Positions 35,806 to 46,579 of a DNA stretch of 64,000 bases are shown here, piece after piece (within the stretch, counting starts at the first letter, position 1; every line of letters starts with the position of its first letter). This DNA comes from Citrus sinensis (lineage: Eukaryota; Streptophyta; Magnoliopsida; Sapindales; Rutaceae). The position numbers and the translations under genes were made by a program. The notes beneath the pieces are model-generated. The model saw nothing but the letters and a program-made list of their open reading frames with translations. It ran no database searches and was not told the DNA's origin. The DNA is taken from positions 1,590,001 through 1,654,000 of the forward strand of contig NC_068556.1 of the NCBI RefSeq assembly GCF_022201045.2, read 5' to 3'.

Positions 35806-37803
35806 ATGGAAGAAGTTTGTCTCAATAGTGAGCCAGTGTTTGATGAAGGCGATGAATATGAGGGTGATGGAGACTGTCAAGAGGAACGTGGTCATGGAGC
35901 TGGTGAAACTCATTTAAAGAGGGATCCCCCTCAACCTACTGTGGGTTTGGAATTTGATTCTTTTGATGAAGCTTACGATTTTTATAATGCGTATGGAAAG
36001 GAACGAGGTTTTGGCATCAGAGTAAGCAATTCCTGGTTTAGATCAAAAAGAAAAGAGCGGTACAGAGCAAAACTTAGCTGCAGCAGTGCAGGTTTCAAGA
36101 AAAAGAGTGAAGCAAACAATCCAAGACCCGAGACCAGAACTGGTTGTCCTGCCATGATAGTCATTAGACTCATGGACTCTAAAAGGTGGAGAATAGTTGA
36201 AGTTGAGCTTGAACACAACCATGCTGTGAGTCCGCAAATCAAACGGTTTTATAAGTCCCATAAAAAAATGATTCTTGCAGCAAGAAGAGCACAACCGCCA
36301 CCAGAGCCTGTCACTGAAGTGCATACCATTAGGTTGTATCAGACTGCTGTGTGTAATGGATTCACAAATGTTGATGAAAGAGAGGTTTTGATTCCTGTTG
36401 ATCACTCTAAACATTTGGAACTTAAAGAAGGAGATACGCAAGCAGTATATAACTATTTTTGTCGAATGAAGTTGACAAATCCCAACTTCTTTTACTTGAT
36501 GGACATTGATGATGATAGCTGCTTGAGAAATGTGTTTTGGGCTGATGCCAGGTCTAGGGCTGCATGCGGCCTTTTTAATGACACTGTTGCAATTGACACA
36601 ACATGCCTTACTAACAAATATGACATCCCACTGATTTCATTCATTGGTGTGAACCACCATGGACAACAGGTATTGTTAGGCTGTGCCTTCCTTGGACTTG
36701 ATTCAGTAGAGTATTATGTTTGGATCCTCAGGGCGTGGCTTAATTGCATTTTAGGCCGGCCTCCTGAAGTTATTATCACTGACCAGAGTAAACCCTTGCA
36801 AAGTGCTGTCTGCGAGGTTTTCCCAAAAGCTCGTCATTGCTATGGCTTGTGGTATATAATGCAAAGAGTGCCAGAGAAGTTGGGAGGATTGAAGGGATAT
36901 GAAGCAATCAAAAGGCAATTGAACAAAGCTGTCTACAATTCTTTGAAGATAGTTGAGTTTGAAACTGCCTGGGCTGATATGATAAATCGGCATGGACTTG
37001 GGGACAATAGATGGCTTCAAACACTTCATGAAGATAGGCGACGATGGGTTCCAGTTTACTTGAAAGACACATTTTTTGCAGGGATGATCCCTGTCCAAGA
37101 AAATGAGAGCTTCAATGCATTTTTTGATGGCTACGTACATAAACATACGTCTTTTAAGGAATTTGTTGACAAATACGATCTAGCTCTACACAGGAAGCAT
37201 ACAAAAGAAGCCGTGGCTGATCTGGAGTCCAGAAATTCATGTTTTGAATTGAAAACAAGATGTAGTTTCGAGGTGCAGCTCTCAAAAGTATATACGAAAG
37301 AAATTTTTAGGAGGTTTCAATCTGAAGTTGAGGGAATGTACTCTTGTTTTAATACAAGACGGGTCACTGCTAATGGGCCGATAACAACGTACATTGTAAA
37401 AGAACGAGTTGAAGTAGAGGGGAACGAGAAGGAGGTAAAGAACTACGAGGTTCTGTACGAGACAAGTCAGGTTGATATCCGATGCATTTGCAGTTTGTTC
37501 AATTACAAAGGTTATTTGTGCAGGCATGCTTTAAATGTACTTAATTATAATGGCATTGAAGAAATCCCATCGCACTACATTCTCGCACGCTGGAGTAAGG
37601 ATTTTAAGCCCAGGGGTCTTTTTGATCATGACTTCAATGATGTTGACATGTATAACCCTCTTTCCCGGTACCATCATCTATATAAGCTCGCCATTCCTGT
37701 TTTGGAAGAAGGGGCCCAATCTCAAGATCATTATGAGGTTGCAGTGCATGAATTGGAGGAATTGTTGAATAGATTAAATCTTGTAGAGGAGAACATAGTT
37801 TAA
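35806..37803 (+). CDS. FAR1-related sequence protein, FRS6/FRS8 type
   Basis: Nuclear regulator of the FHY3/FAR1 family, domesticated from a Mutator-like transposase; the founders act in phytochrome A signalling, and FRS6/FRS8 are linked to flowering and cell-wall regulation. Single coding exon, 665 residues from this ATG. The order is: acidic N-terminus (VFDEGDEYEGDGDCQEE), FAR1 zinc-binding DNA-binding domain (about 47-150; GLEFDSFDEAYDFYNAYG, TRTGCPAMI, VELEHNH), transposase-core MULE domain (about 255-350; FWADARSRAACGLFNDTVAIDT, split by positions and read through GVNHHGQQVLLGC), then a SWIM zinc finger (CICSLFNYKGYLCRHALNVL). The start follows an acceptor directly. An in-frame ATG at 35650 in a possible upstream exon could extend it by nine residues. 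Closest by memory to FRS6; the member assignment is uncertain. Confidence 0.92.
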   Translation: MEEVCLNSEPVFDEGDEYEGDGDCQEERGHGAGETHLKRDPPQPTVGLEFDSFDEAYDFYNAYGKERGFGIRVSNSWFRSKRKERYRAKLSCSSAGFKKKSEANNPRPETRTGCPAMIVIRLMDSKRWRIVEVELEHNHAVSPQIKRFYKSHKKMILAARRAQPPPEPVTEVHTIRLYQTAVCNGFTNVDEREVLIPVDHSKHLELKEGDTQAVYNYFCRMKLTNPNFFYLMDIDDDSCLRNVFWADARSRAACGLFNDTVAIDTTCLTNKYDIPLISFIGVNHHGQQVLLGCAFLGLDSVEYYVWILRAWLNCILGRPPEVIITDQSKPLQSAVCEVFPKARHCYGLWYIMQRVPEKLGGLKGYEAIKRQLNKAVYNSLKIVEFETAWADMINRHGLGDNRWLQTLHEDRRRWVPVYLKDTFFAGMIPVQENESFNAFFDGYVHKHTSFKEFVDKYDLALHRKHTKEAVADLESRNSCFELKTRCSFEVQLSKVYTKEIFRRFQSEVEGMYSCFNTRRVTANGPITTYIVKERVEVEGNEKEVKNYEVLYETSQVDIRCICSLFNYKGYLCRHALNVLNYNGIEEIPSHYILARWSKDFKPRGLFDHDFNDVDMYNPLSRYHHLYKLAIPVLEEGAQSQDHYEVAVHELEELLNRLNLVEENIV

Positions 37804-38952
37804 GAAAGATTTAAAGATGTTCCAATGTTTTAACAGGCAAGTTAAAGTCACATGCTTTCTTCCTTTGTAGATTTGATGTACATATCCTCTCTTTTATAGA
37901 CGCTGGATAAAGAGAATATACATAGAAGAAGCCTCTGAATAAGTCTATGACCTGTGTTCCAACTTCTCAGGAAAATAGCTAAAGTGATATGGCTTGTTAG
38001 GTTAATATAGATCAGATTGTGAAGTTTACAAATTCATTGTGAAGTTTGCAAATTCAATCATTATGGTGCCTTACTGGAACAAGAATTTCTGGGATTATGG
38101 TGCGACATTAAACTGCTTATAATAGGTAATGAGATGCTGAAGAATAAAAAGATAATTTGTTCAATCTTTGTATCCAGTGAATAAATCTCCTCGTATTCAA
38201 ATTCGATAAAATTGGGACCTGTGGGAATTTTTGTGGGCACTTATTAAGCATGCAGATTTAGCAGCAACTATGCCGTTGGAAATTGCAAGCGTCTGCAAAT
38301 TGCTGATGTAAACACTAAACATAACCGATTGGGAAATATGCACGACTGATAAAGCAATCACCTTAATATAAATTTTGCACATCAAATTTTGAAGGCTTTT
38401 CCATTTCATCATTAAGTTTCTCTCATTAAGCTTTGTTATTCATCATGATAAATTTTTTCTAAGTCCACGTTCGGCATGTGATTATCATCTTGATCTCAAG
38501 GTTCCATACTACTTTCCCTAGTTGATCATCGTAATCTCTTCCCATACTTGATTATCTCAAATTAAATTACAGCCAAATTATCGAAAGCGAATGGGGATCA
38601 ATTCTGATTCTTTATTCAGCCTTTTGAATAGCTTTCCATCATCATAAGACGTGATGATATATAATAAGAAGACCACAATTAGCCTTGGGGAAATATTAAT
38701 GGAGACATCGGGGTTTAAGATTTTACACCAAAAAATTAGTCTTTCATGAATTTAAACTCACCAAGTCATACAATATGAACTAGTTTGTATCTCCATGCGA
38801 GACATTAACACAAGCATGCACACAAAGATTGCTTCTCAATTCTCATTGCAGCAGCGGAGAAAGCTGAGACTGCAAAATCCCACATACCCATATAGAAGGG
38901 GGAAACAAACTAAGAAAAAGAACACAATTTAGATCCCACTCCACTTTAGCCC
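37804..38952. other. Convergent intergenic region (FRS / VAMP 3' ends)
   Basis: Should contain the 3' untranslated ends of the FRS gene (left) and the VAMP gene (right). A short direct repeat GTGAAGTTTACAAATTCA / GTGAAGTTTGCAAATTCA occurs at about 38019-38056. No gene was seen. Confidence 0.5.
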
Positions 38953-40705
38953 TCACTGCAGGCAGGTAGGTAGAGTAAGTCCATGGCAAACAAAAGCCAG
39001 GACAACATAAACAATCACGAGGATGAGGATAATCAGCGCAACCCTGCAAAAGGAAAGTAAGTTAGTAGGCACCAGTCTCAATGATCTTCTTATCTCTCTT
39101 TCAGTCTCAATTAAGTGATCTAATTTTATATGGACATGGATATGTATCATATGTTCCACAGGACAGCTCAAGGAAACATCCCCATGCATGCCTAGTATGC
39201 TTAAATGCTTCCAAATGCAAATAGTCATAAATATAAACAAGTATCAGCTAAGAGAACATACGTGAGCTTGACGTTTCTCCACCATACTGTGCTTCTGAAA
39301 CGCCTAGCCTGCTTTCTGAAGCGGAACGTGTTTCCTTGCATATTAGCAGTTTTATCAACCAACAGTTCCAAGCGGTCACCTCTTTCTAAAACTTTGTCAA
39401 TGTTCTCTATCATGACATTTCTTACCTATCAAAGGACATTATTGACATGTATGAATCATGAGCACAAGCAAAAATAAAAGATTCGAGCGGAACAACAACA
39501 GTTCTAAATTTGTTAAACAACTTTGAAGGCAAAATAAATTTTACGCTCTACAAGCTGTTTATATGTGCATGGGTAATTTATCTTCCATATATGAGAAGGG
39601 CATAGGTAAATTAAAATTCAACATCAAGCAAAGAATTTCTGTCAATTGATCACAAAGTTTCAATTAACCACAAAGGCGGCTAGCAGCCATGGAATGTCAG
39701 AACGGGCTTTACAAGTAAAGATAAAGCAGTAAAACCTACCTGGCTCATTTCACCTTTAATTCTATTTATCCTATCAGCATTTGGGTCATCTGAATAATAC
39801 TCCATTTGCTGGCTCAAGACCCTTGAAAATTCATCATTCATGCCATAAGCTTGGGCTGAAAGAACTGCACGGCCGTAAGTCTTCACAAATCTCTGATGAA
39901 TGTCTTCCAGAAATGCAAAAGGAATTCGCCCTGGACATAACACACAAAAACAGACGAAATGCTAAAATGAAGCAGCAGTAGGATAAAGAATTCTTTTAAT
40001 GCCATAAATTCCGAGAACATTCGTAGACAACTTGACTAAGGGAATATTTTGCAACTCTGAAAGCACATCAGCTAAACGCACACTTTTTCACTGGGCAGCT
40101 AATGTTGCAAACCAAACATAACCTTAACGCCATTCAAAAATATCTACAACACTTCTTCCTCCAACTTATCTACAGAGAGAAGTTAAAAAAATGCCGTTCA
40201 CTTTTTAAATTACAATATTAAATTCACAGGACTTAGAAAAGATTTTTATGTCCACGCATTCACACAGCTAAGATCTTCAAAGCTGATTGCATTTAATTAG
40301 TGTAATAACAGACGGACAGCTGACTCTCATATTAAAAACTAAACCTTCAAAACGAAAATCAAATCACCAAAATTAAGCAAAGCAATCAACGAACAATCTC
40401 AAAAAAGGAAAAAAAAATGAAGAAGTGTCAATCAAATTAAAAAAAAAAAAAGAAAAACAAAAAAGGAGATCGAAGAATAGGGGCATACTTCCGGCGGTAT
40501 CATCCGCCATGCAGAGAACGGTGAGGCCATCGGTGCGCTTGACGTGGAAGATATAACGATCTTGAGAATACGACACGTGGCTGTCATTATTCCCCGGAAT
40601 CTTATCCAGTATTTGTCTGGCGATGGCGCTGGCGTTGGTGGCCGTGGCGCTGCACTCCGCCAGCACCACCGATCCTCGAGCCACTAAAGAGAAAAGTATC
40701 GCCAT
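38953..40705 (-). CDS. VAMP711: VAMP71-type longin R-SNARE (VAMP711/712/713-like)
   Basis: R-SNARE for membrane fusion at the vacuole and late endosome. Exons in transcription order: 40705-40489, 39930-39740, 39425-39262, 39043-38953; sum 663 nt, 220 residues, the normal size. The longin domain covers about 1-120 (MAILFSLVARGSVVLAE, YSQDRYIFHVKRTDGLTVLC, RRIPFAFLEDIHQRFVKTYG). The R-SNARE motif is about 132-190 (VRNVMIENIDKVLERGDRLE) with the zero-layer arginine at about R151. A tail anchor (about 192-210, VALIILILVIVYVVLAFVC) and a short lumenal tail HGLTLPTCLQ end the protein. It matches VAMP711-713 rather than the Golgi-type VAMP714, where the wording differs strongly. Exons 1 and 3 end inside codons and the junctions restore GRRIPF and LTVALI. 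Confidence 0.95.
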
Positions 40706-41280
40706 CTCTCTTTCTCTCTATGCGATTAATTGCTTAATCGCCGATCAATTAGCTACAACACTTCCTCGAGTTGATTAACAATTAATTGACCTAGATCCGC
40801 GTTAATTCTCTTTCCTTTTAGTTGTTTCGGCGATCAGAGGCTTGGCTGATATTGTAAATAAATGAAAAATGACTCCGTTTTTTTGGCGGAAAGGCCGGTT
40901 ATAAATTATTCAGACCAGTAAAGAGGGGCTGTTTCCTGTTTATTTGTGTCTGTGCGTGTTTCGAAGCGGATTTGAACTGTGTAAGAGAGACGCACCGCAC
41001 GTAGCTACGTGTCTACGTTTTTGTTTTTTGGTTTGTTTGTTTTTTCTTCTCGAGTTTTATTAATTATTATTGGTTTTCTTCTCCTTGTTTCGATAATTAT
41101 TATTACTGTTTATTTTTGTTAGGAGGCAAATAATATTATCTCAACTCAGGACGTGCCATGTGTTTGATCATTTCAAACTTCAAACATAATAATAATGGTA
41201 ACGAGTGATTTCCGTTAAAAAAGGTAATTGGTACGACTAGTGTCAGCCCATGTCTCTCGACGCAAATTTTGAAAACTGAA

Positions 41281-41302
41281 TCTCTCTCTCTCTCTCTCTC
41301 TC
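41281..41302. repeat. (TC)n microsatellite
   Basis: Eleven uninterrupted TC units. Confidence 0.95.
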
Positions 41303-41631
41303 AGAGTTGAAATATTTTAGAGTTGTTTTATAGTGGGCCAAGCCCAACTTCAATGACCCTGGCCCAATTATTTCATATGCGACGCTAGAGCTCTCTGATT
41401 TGTGAGTTGTGTGACACCAGAGCGAGTTGCTCAATTCTCTATTCCATCTTTCTATCCATTACTTTTTAAAAGTAACATGTCGTTTTAGTTGTCATAACTT
41501 CTCTGGTACCATTTCCAGTTTATATTACTGATAAAGTTGTTTTTCTTTTTTCTTTTTAAATGTTTATACTTCTAATCAATTATCTGGACACAAGGCAACT
41601 TCACCAAATATGTATATACATTTACATGCAC

Positions 41632-41654
41632 GTATGTATGTATGTATGTATGTA
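41632..41654. repeat. (GTAT)n microsatellite
   Basis: A tetranucleotide run of five to six units, followed by a variant unit (TTATGTATC). Confidence 0.9.
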
Positions 41655-43146
41655 TTTATGTATCTTAAGTGCATACACTCACATTTTTTTAATCTAGATA
41701 CGTTTTTAGACCGTACAATTTTAAAAAAAGTTAAATAACATATGTATTTTATAAAATATTAGTTAATGTAGACAATAAAAAATCTCATGTCCACATTTTC
41801 TCACATGGCAATTTTTATGTTAATTTATCAATCTCATCATGGGTGAGTGCATCTTGAAACATATCCTGATCCGAAATTATAGAACTAGCACTCTTTGGTC
41901 ACCGAATGTATTTTCCTTCATCAACATTAACAAGCCCCCACCGTTTGGGACCATTAAAGAATACATCCGAAGCATGGACTTGCAGCTTGGTTTCTCTTTC
42001 ATCAAATTGACCAATCAATGTTGAAAATGGTGATGTTATTGGCAGTAAGAGCACCATGATATTTAAAACTAAACAGAGTATATCTGGAATGAGATATTTT
42101 TTTACCACAGCGCCTTCACTCTGCTGAGAATCCTCTAGCTTTTAAAAAAAAAATTGTGATCAAAAGCCATGGCATGTGATTTTGAAAATCGCTTTCAATT
42201 GTTCATACAATTAACCTGTGAATGAAAAATGGACATGATACAAGACAAAGGAGTCCCCATACAAGGTTTCACATAGCTGTCCCAATTCTAAAAGTTGGAA
42301 GAATCCATTTGTAAACTCTGGTAAGTTATACTAAAATGAATAAAAATTTTGCTGACCAAATAATATTTCTGGTATCATCGTCTTCGTACTAATTTAGACA
42401 TTTTTGTGTAACGTTTAGATAAAAATGATTAACTTGACAAACTCACCCAAAAGCTCGTTTCAAAATCCAAAATGGTAATTAAGGGGTAAATAAAATCTCC
42501 TGTTGGACTTTTCAAAGCCAAAATGATCCGTAATCAGAATTAATTAATACAAGCGAGTACATGGGAGTTTGAACACACGACATTATCTCTGGGAACAAGA
42601 TTCTCTCCTGATCTGAGCACTACTGAGCTTTTAAGGATCTTTTGTCACATGTCTTTTAGTAGTAATGTATATATAAGATTTAACTTATTTTATTTTTTTA
42701 TTTATTAACAATCAATTAGTGATTGAGTTATTTACTTAGGACATGATCAGGTAAGGAAAGAATTACTGAATTAGCATTTAAAACATTAGCATTTAAAACA
42801 AGATTCAATAGAATTAATAAATATTAATCACTTTACAGGAATGAATTACTGAATTACTGTACCCATAAATGTTCTGTGGATGTAAATCCACCTGGATCGC
42901 ACTTCAGCTTGCATGCGCACATGCATGAACGCTTATTTGTAGAAATTTCTTAACAGCAAAGAAAAGAGAGCAGCCGACAAAGCTCTAATAAGAAGCAAAC
43001 AAAAAATCCAAGCAAGTACATTATCGCAATTCTTCACTCTCTTCCACTCAATCAAACTCCCAACATCCACCTCAGAATTCTCCTCTAAATAGGGGCACCC
43101 TTCACAGGAGCAAGCCACACAACACAACACGTACGACACGTAGGCA

Positions 43147-43536
43147 ATGGCTTCCAACAACAAGCTTGCTGCTGCCATTTTTGTGCTCTCTGTTCTTTTA
43201 TCCACAACAATGTCCAGTGCTTGTGGCTCGTGCAACCCTTCACCACACAGGCCGCCGGCCGCTACGCCTCCGCCGGCTACGGCATATTGCCCCACGAACA
43301 CGTTGAAGCTTGGAGCTTGTGCAGGAGTTCTTGGAACTAATGTTGCTGTAGGAAGCCCACCTTACAGCCAGTGCTGTGCTATACTTGGCGGCTTGGGTGA
43401 AGTCGAAGCTGCGCTGTGTCTTTGCCTTGCTATAAAAGCCAATGTTCTTGCGATTGAATTGAACTGGCCAACTAATATTGGGCTCATCCTTAGTCTTTGC
43501 AACAGGCCAATTCCCGCAGGCTTCAAATGTGCATAA
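43147..43536 (+). CDS. Secreted 8-cysteine hybrid proline-rich protein (DC2.15-like)
   Basis: Small cell-wall protein of the lipid-transfer/hydrophobic-seed-protein fold; relatives include carrot DC2.15 and the AIR1/EARLI1 group. Single exon, 129 residues. A signal peptide (about 1-25, LAAAIFVLSVLLSTTMSSA) precedes a short proline-rich linker (PSPHRPPAATPPPAT). The eight-cysteine domain follows with C48, C58, C76-C77, C91, C93, C118 and C128, in the C..C..CC..CXC..C..C order of the family. Two extra cysteines (C26, C29) sit at the mature N-terminus. The linker is short compared with EARLI1-type members. The antisense open frames over this gene are shadows. Exact lipid ligand and tissue are unknown. 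Confidence 0.95.
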   Translation: MASNNKLAAAIFVLSVLLSTTMSSACGSCNPSPHRPPAATPPPATAYCPTNTLKLGACAGVLGTNVAVGSPPYSQCCAILGGLGEVEAALCLCLAIKANVLAIELNWPTNIGLILSLCNRPIPAGFKCA

Positions 43537-43590
43537 GAAGCTGAAATGCATATTTCTAGTAAATTAATGCTCCAATTAACTAGGAAGAGA

Positions 43591-43611
43591 TTTTTTTTTT
43601 TTTTTTTTTTT
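43591..43611. repeat. Poly-T run
   Basis: A homopolymer of about 21 T residues just downstream of the HyPRP stop codon, probably in or next to its 3' untranslated region. Confidence 0.85.
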
Positions 43612-44207
43612 GTTGGGTCTATTTCTAGTACCGTGTACGTTCATTGTTTTAATTTGCTAATAACTAGGCAAGACTGTTTGCCTATGCTAGTTGTGATGTG
43701 TGTACGCATTAATGTTGTGACTTAATTAATAATTAAAATCATTCTTCTTTATTTCGCAATCAGATGGATTTGATATGACTCCATATGTTACTCTGAATAC
43801 GTTAATTGCATGCCCGTATATATCACTTAATTACACTCCCATGCGTGAGTACAATCATTTCATAAAATTACAAGATGGTTGTACAGATACAAGACTCTAT
43901 CGATCAAAAGAGAATATTTACAATGTAAGGTAAAAACTAAAAAGTTATTAGCTAATGGGACAATTCTCCACTTATCCTGACAATTACGTGGTGGAGGACG
44001 TACAATTCTTTTTATTGGACATCACAATTTACTAGTGGGTTTGTGGACTTTTCGCATAAATAATGCAACTTCATTTCATCATCAACATATCTAATTTCTT
44101 TCCCTTTTGTTGTGTTTGTCTATAGTGTCTATCCAAAACGTAGACAAAGATCAAAAGAATGCAATTAGGGTTTTTGGGATAATGAACTCTGCACGTATGG
44201 GTTTGAA

Positions 44208-44332
44208 TCGAAGGTCCTCTTTGTGATCTTCCACAGCTTTCTTGAACTGTCTTGAATTTTCCGATCGATACCGGTGCATGATTAATTCCCAACACAATTC
44301 AAGAAAGCTGTGGAAAACTACTAAGAGGATTT
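44208..44332 (+). ncRNA. MIR396: MIR396 precursor hairpin
   Basis: Positions 44229-44249 read exactly as plant miR396a-5p (begins TTCCACAGCTTTC, ends TTGAACTG, 21 nt). The opposite arm at 44295-44315 (AATTCAAGAAAGCTGTGGAA within it) is its complement with a single mismatch, so the star strand should be about 44297-44317. The lower stem also pairs: TCCTCTTTGTGATC on the left with AACTACTAAGAGGA on the right. The loop is about 45 bases. miR396 represses GRF growth-regulating factors in all seed plants, so the role is well supported by family. The capped primary transcript is not visible in sequence. The + strand is chosen because only it yields the exact miR396a sequence. Confidence 0.93.
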
Positions 44333-46579
44333 GGTCATCAATCTCTCTTTTGATAGAGATCGACGAGAAGCTAGCTTATAATTCACAGATAATTTCTTCT
44401 TCCTCTCATTTGCTGCTTATTCTTTTTAATTTAATTTATAATTTAAGCGAGGCTTCAAGATTTTTATGGCTTCTTTTCAAGAGGGATTTGTCATTTGTTA
44501 CATATTGATATTTTGTATCGTTTTAGATTGAAACAATTTTCTGATTCATTAATCTCGTATCTTTGATCCGTTAATTTGGTTTTGCTTGTAGCAGAGATCG
44601 ATCATATGCGTCGATCCAGGAATGCTAACACAATCCTGTTGTTTTTATCTTTTATCTTCTTACAGCCAGCAAATCAAACAAATATTTTTTTTTTTGTTTG
44701 GCTCGTGCAAAGAAAAATTATTAGCAGAGAGCCTAAGTTAATTCGGAAAGGAAAGAAATTTAGCTGATTCTTAAAATGATGCTTGTATAATTAACACTAT
44801 ACTAATGTTTCAAAAATGTGGAAATTGCATTTGCTTTTTATTCAATTGTGTCTATTTTTAGTTTGGAAATATCAGATTAGTATCATCTCTTGATTTGAGC
44901 TATTTGGAGTTTTCAAAGATTTTCTACCACTTATCTTTTAGTATTAGTACTTAATCAGAATTTAGCAACTTTTATTTTTTTATTTATTAACCACCATTCA
45001 AATGAATGAATTTTATTTATGAGCAGATAAGAATAAGATAGGGAAGATCCTGATCCGGGAACATAATGCTCATAAGTTTATCATCACCTTAACCAATCAA
45101 GTTATTCGCATGGAAAGTATTAATCTCATTTCTTTTTAATTTAAAACGCATCTAAACATAATAACCAACAGTGTGAGTAGTAGCAAACATCAAAATCTCA
45201 TCTCAAATTATGTGGATTATTGTAGGTGTCATTCACAAGATAAATTATAAAATTCGTAAGATTTAATAGTGAATTTTTGTTATACTATCTCATGAATAAC
45301 GCATCACTTATCACATCATTTAAGATGAGATTTGGGACTGATACACAATTTGATATGTCTGTCGTTACTCTAAAATTAAGCATTAAATACATTTCTCATA
45401 TAATTAATTTGGGGTGAGACACGGTTCAAGTCTTCAACTCTTGAACGTGGATTAAAGGAAAAAAAAATTCTTAGAAAAATTAAAAATAGACCCTGCTCAA
45501 ATATCAATTTGCATCGTATATAACAGTGCTGGTATGGTTAAATTTCTAATTGCAAATAACAATAGATTTGTAAGGTATCAAAAAGAAAACACCAATCTGG
45601 GATGGGAGAGACAAGTGAGCGGTAAAATAAGGATCGAAGTTCTTTCGGCACAAATTTGGGAGACAACAAGGTTTTGTCTCGTTAAAACTATAAGATGGCT
45701 CCTCTTTAGAGACCAAATAAAGCAAACTATAGATTACATGTTTTGGCCAACTTTACTAGTGGAGGAAGAGAGATTGAATTACAGTGGCCATGGTGAAGAT
45801 AAGCGAAATTGCTGTTCTCGCCTCCCTCTAGTTTTTAGTTTTCGGAGCAATATTTCTTGTCATATAATAAAAGATAATTTCTTGAACTGCCGTTATATTT
45901 ATTTTTTGAAAAATAAAAGCAAGCTGGAGAAAAGGAAAATTATGTCTTGGTTGATGTTGGCTAGTGGGACGACAAGATAAGTAGGTGGACATATGACAAT
46001 AACACACACACTTTTTTCAGGTGTAGGTATCCTTATTTTTTTTTTAAATGCGGACACACTGTTATAATACACTATAAAATCATATGGTTTAATAGCATTA
46101 AAATATAACCCTATATTCCGTAGTTTAAATTGTATCTGCATGAAAAAAATGAAGGTGTCCACACTAGAGAAAGACATCCTCTCTTTAATAATATATAGAA
46201 AAATATAAATTTCAATACATTAACAGACCAAAAAAGAATAAAAATAAAATAAAGTAAGGATGTCCTTATTAAAGGAGAAAGACTCCTCTCTCTCTCTCTC
46301 TCTCTCTGTATATATAACCTTACTTCATGATATTGTTGCCTCAATTATCAACAGTAGAGGCTCACGTTAATTTATCAGCTAGCCAAATTAGCCAACTCGG
46401 AATAACATATGCAGTTTGATTTTGGCTTTTGAGTCAATCATGCATCCTTTACTGGAATTACCAAACTAGCTACTTGTGCTTTCGTGTGTTTATATATATA
46501 TATGTATAGTTGAAATTTGAACAATGTTCTACTTTGAAATGGAAATGCAACCTAATTGTTTAACTCACTGGATACAAAG
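44333..46579. other. Intergenic region between MIR396 and the hAT element
   Basis: No gene is supported. It includes an unclassified dispersed repeat (about 44,890-45,010), a (CT)n run at 46286-46307 and a (TA)n run near 46,493. The longest open frame (45534-45980, 148 codons) has no recognisable domain. Confidence 0.5.
46286..46307. repeat. (CT)n microsatellite
   Basis: Eleven CT units, followed by GTATATATAA. Confidence 0.9.

Larger units (their letters stand above)
40706..43146. other. Intergenic region between the VAMP and HyPRP genes
   Basis: The divergent promoters of the VAMP gene (-) and the small secreted protein gene (+) lie here. It contains microsatellites, AT-rich DNA and an unclassified dispersed repeat (about 42,620-42,735) that resembles stretches near 44,890 and 47,955. 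Opposed open frames at 41839-42024 and 41899-42108 were not recognised. A TATA-like CTAAATAGG lies at about 43085, suitably placed for the gene at 43147. Confidence 0.5.

Noticed and set aside
41839-42108. Opposed short frames that looked like a gene fragment
   Set aside because: Neither strand matches a family I recognise; too short to support.
42933-43301. Antisense glycine-rich frame over the HyPRP gene
   Set aside because: A complement of the proline-rich coding sequence; not a gene.
45534-45980. Open frame of 148 codons on the + strand
   Set aside because: No recognisable domain, unusual residue content, no splice-site or leader context. Likely chance.
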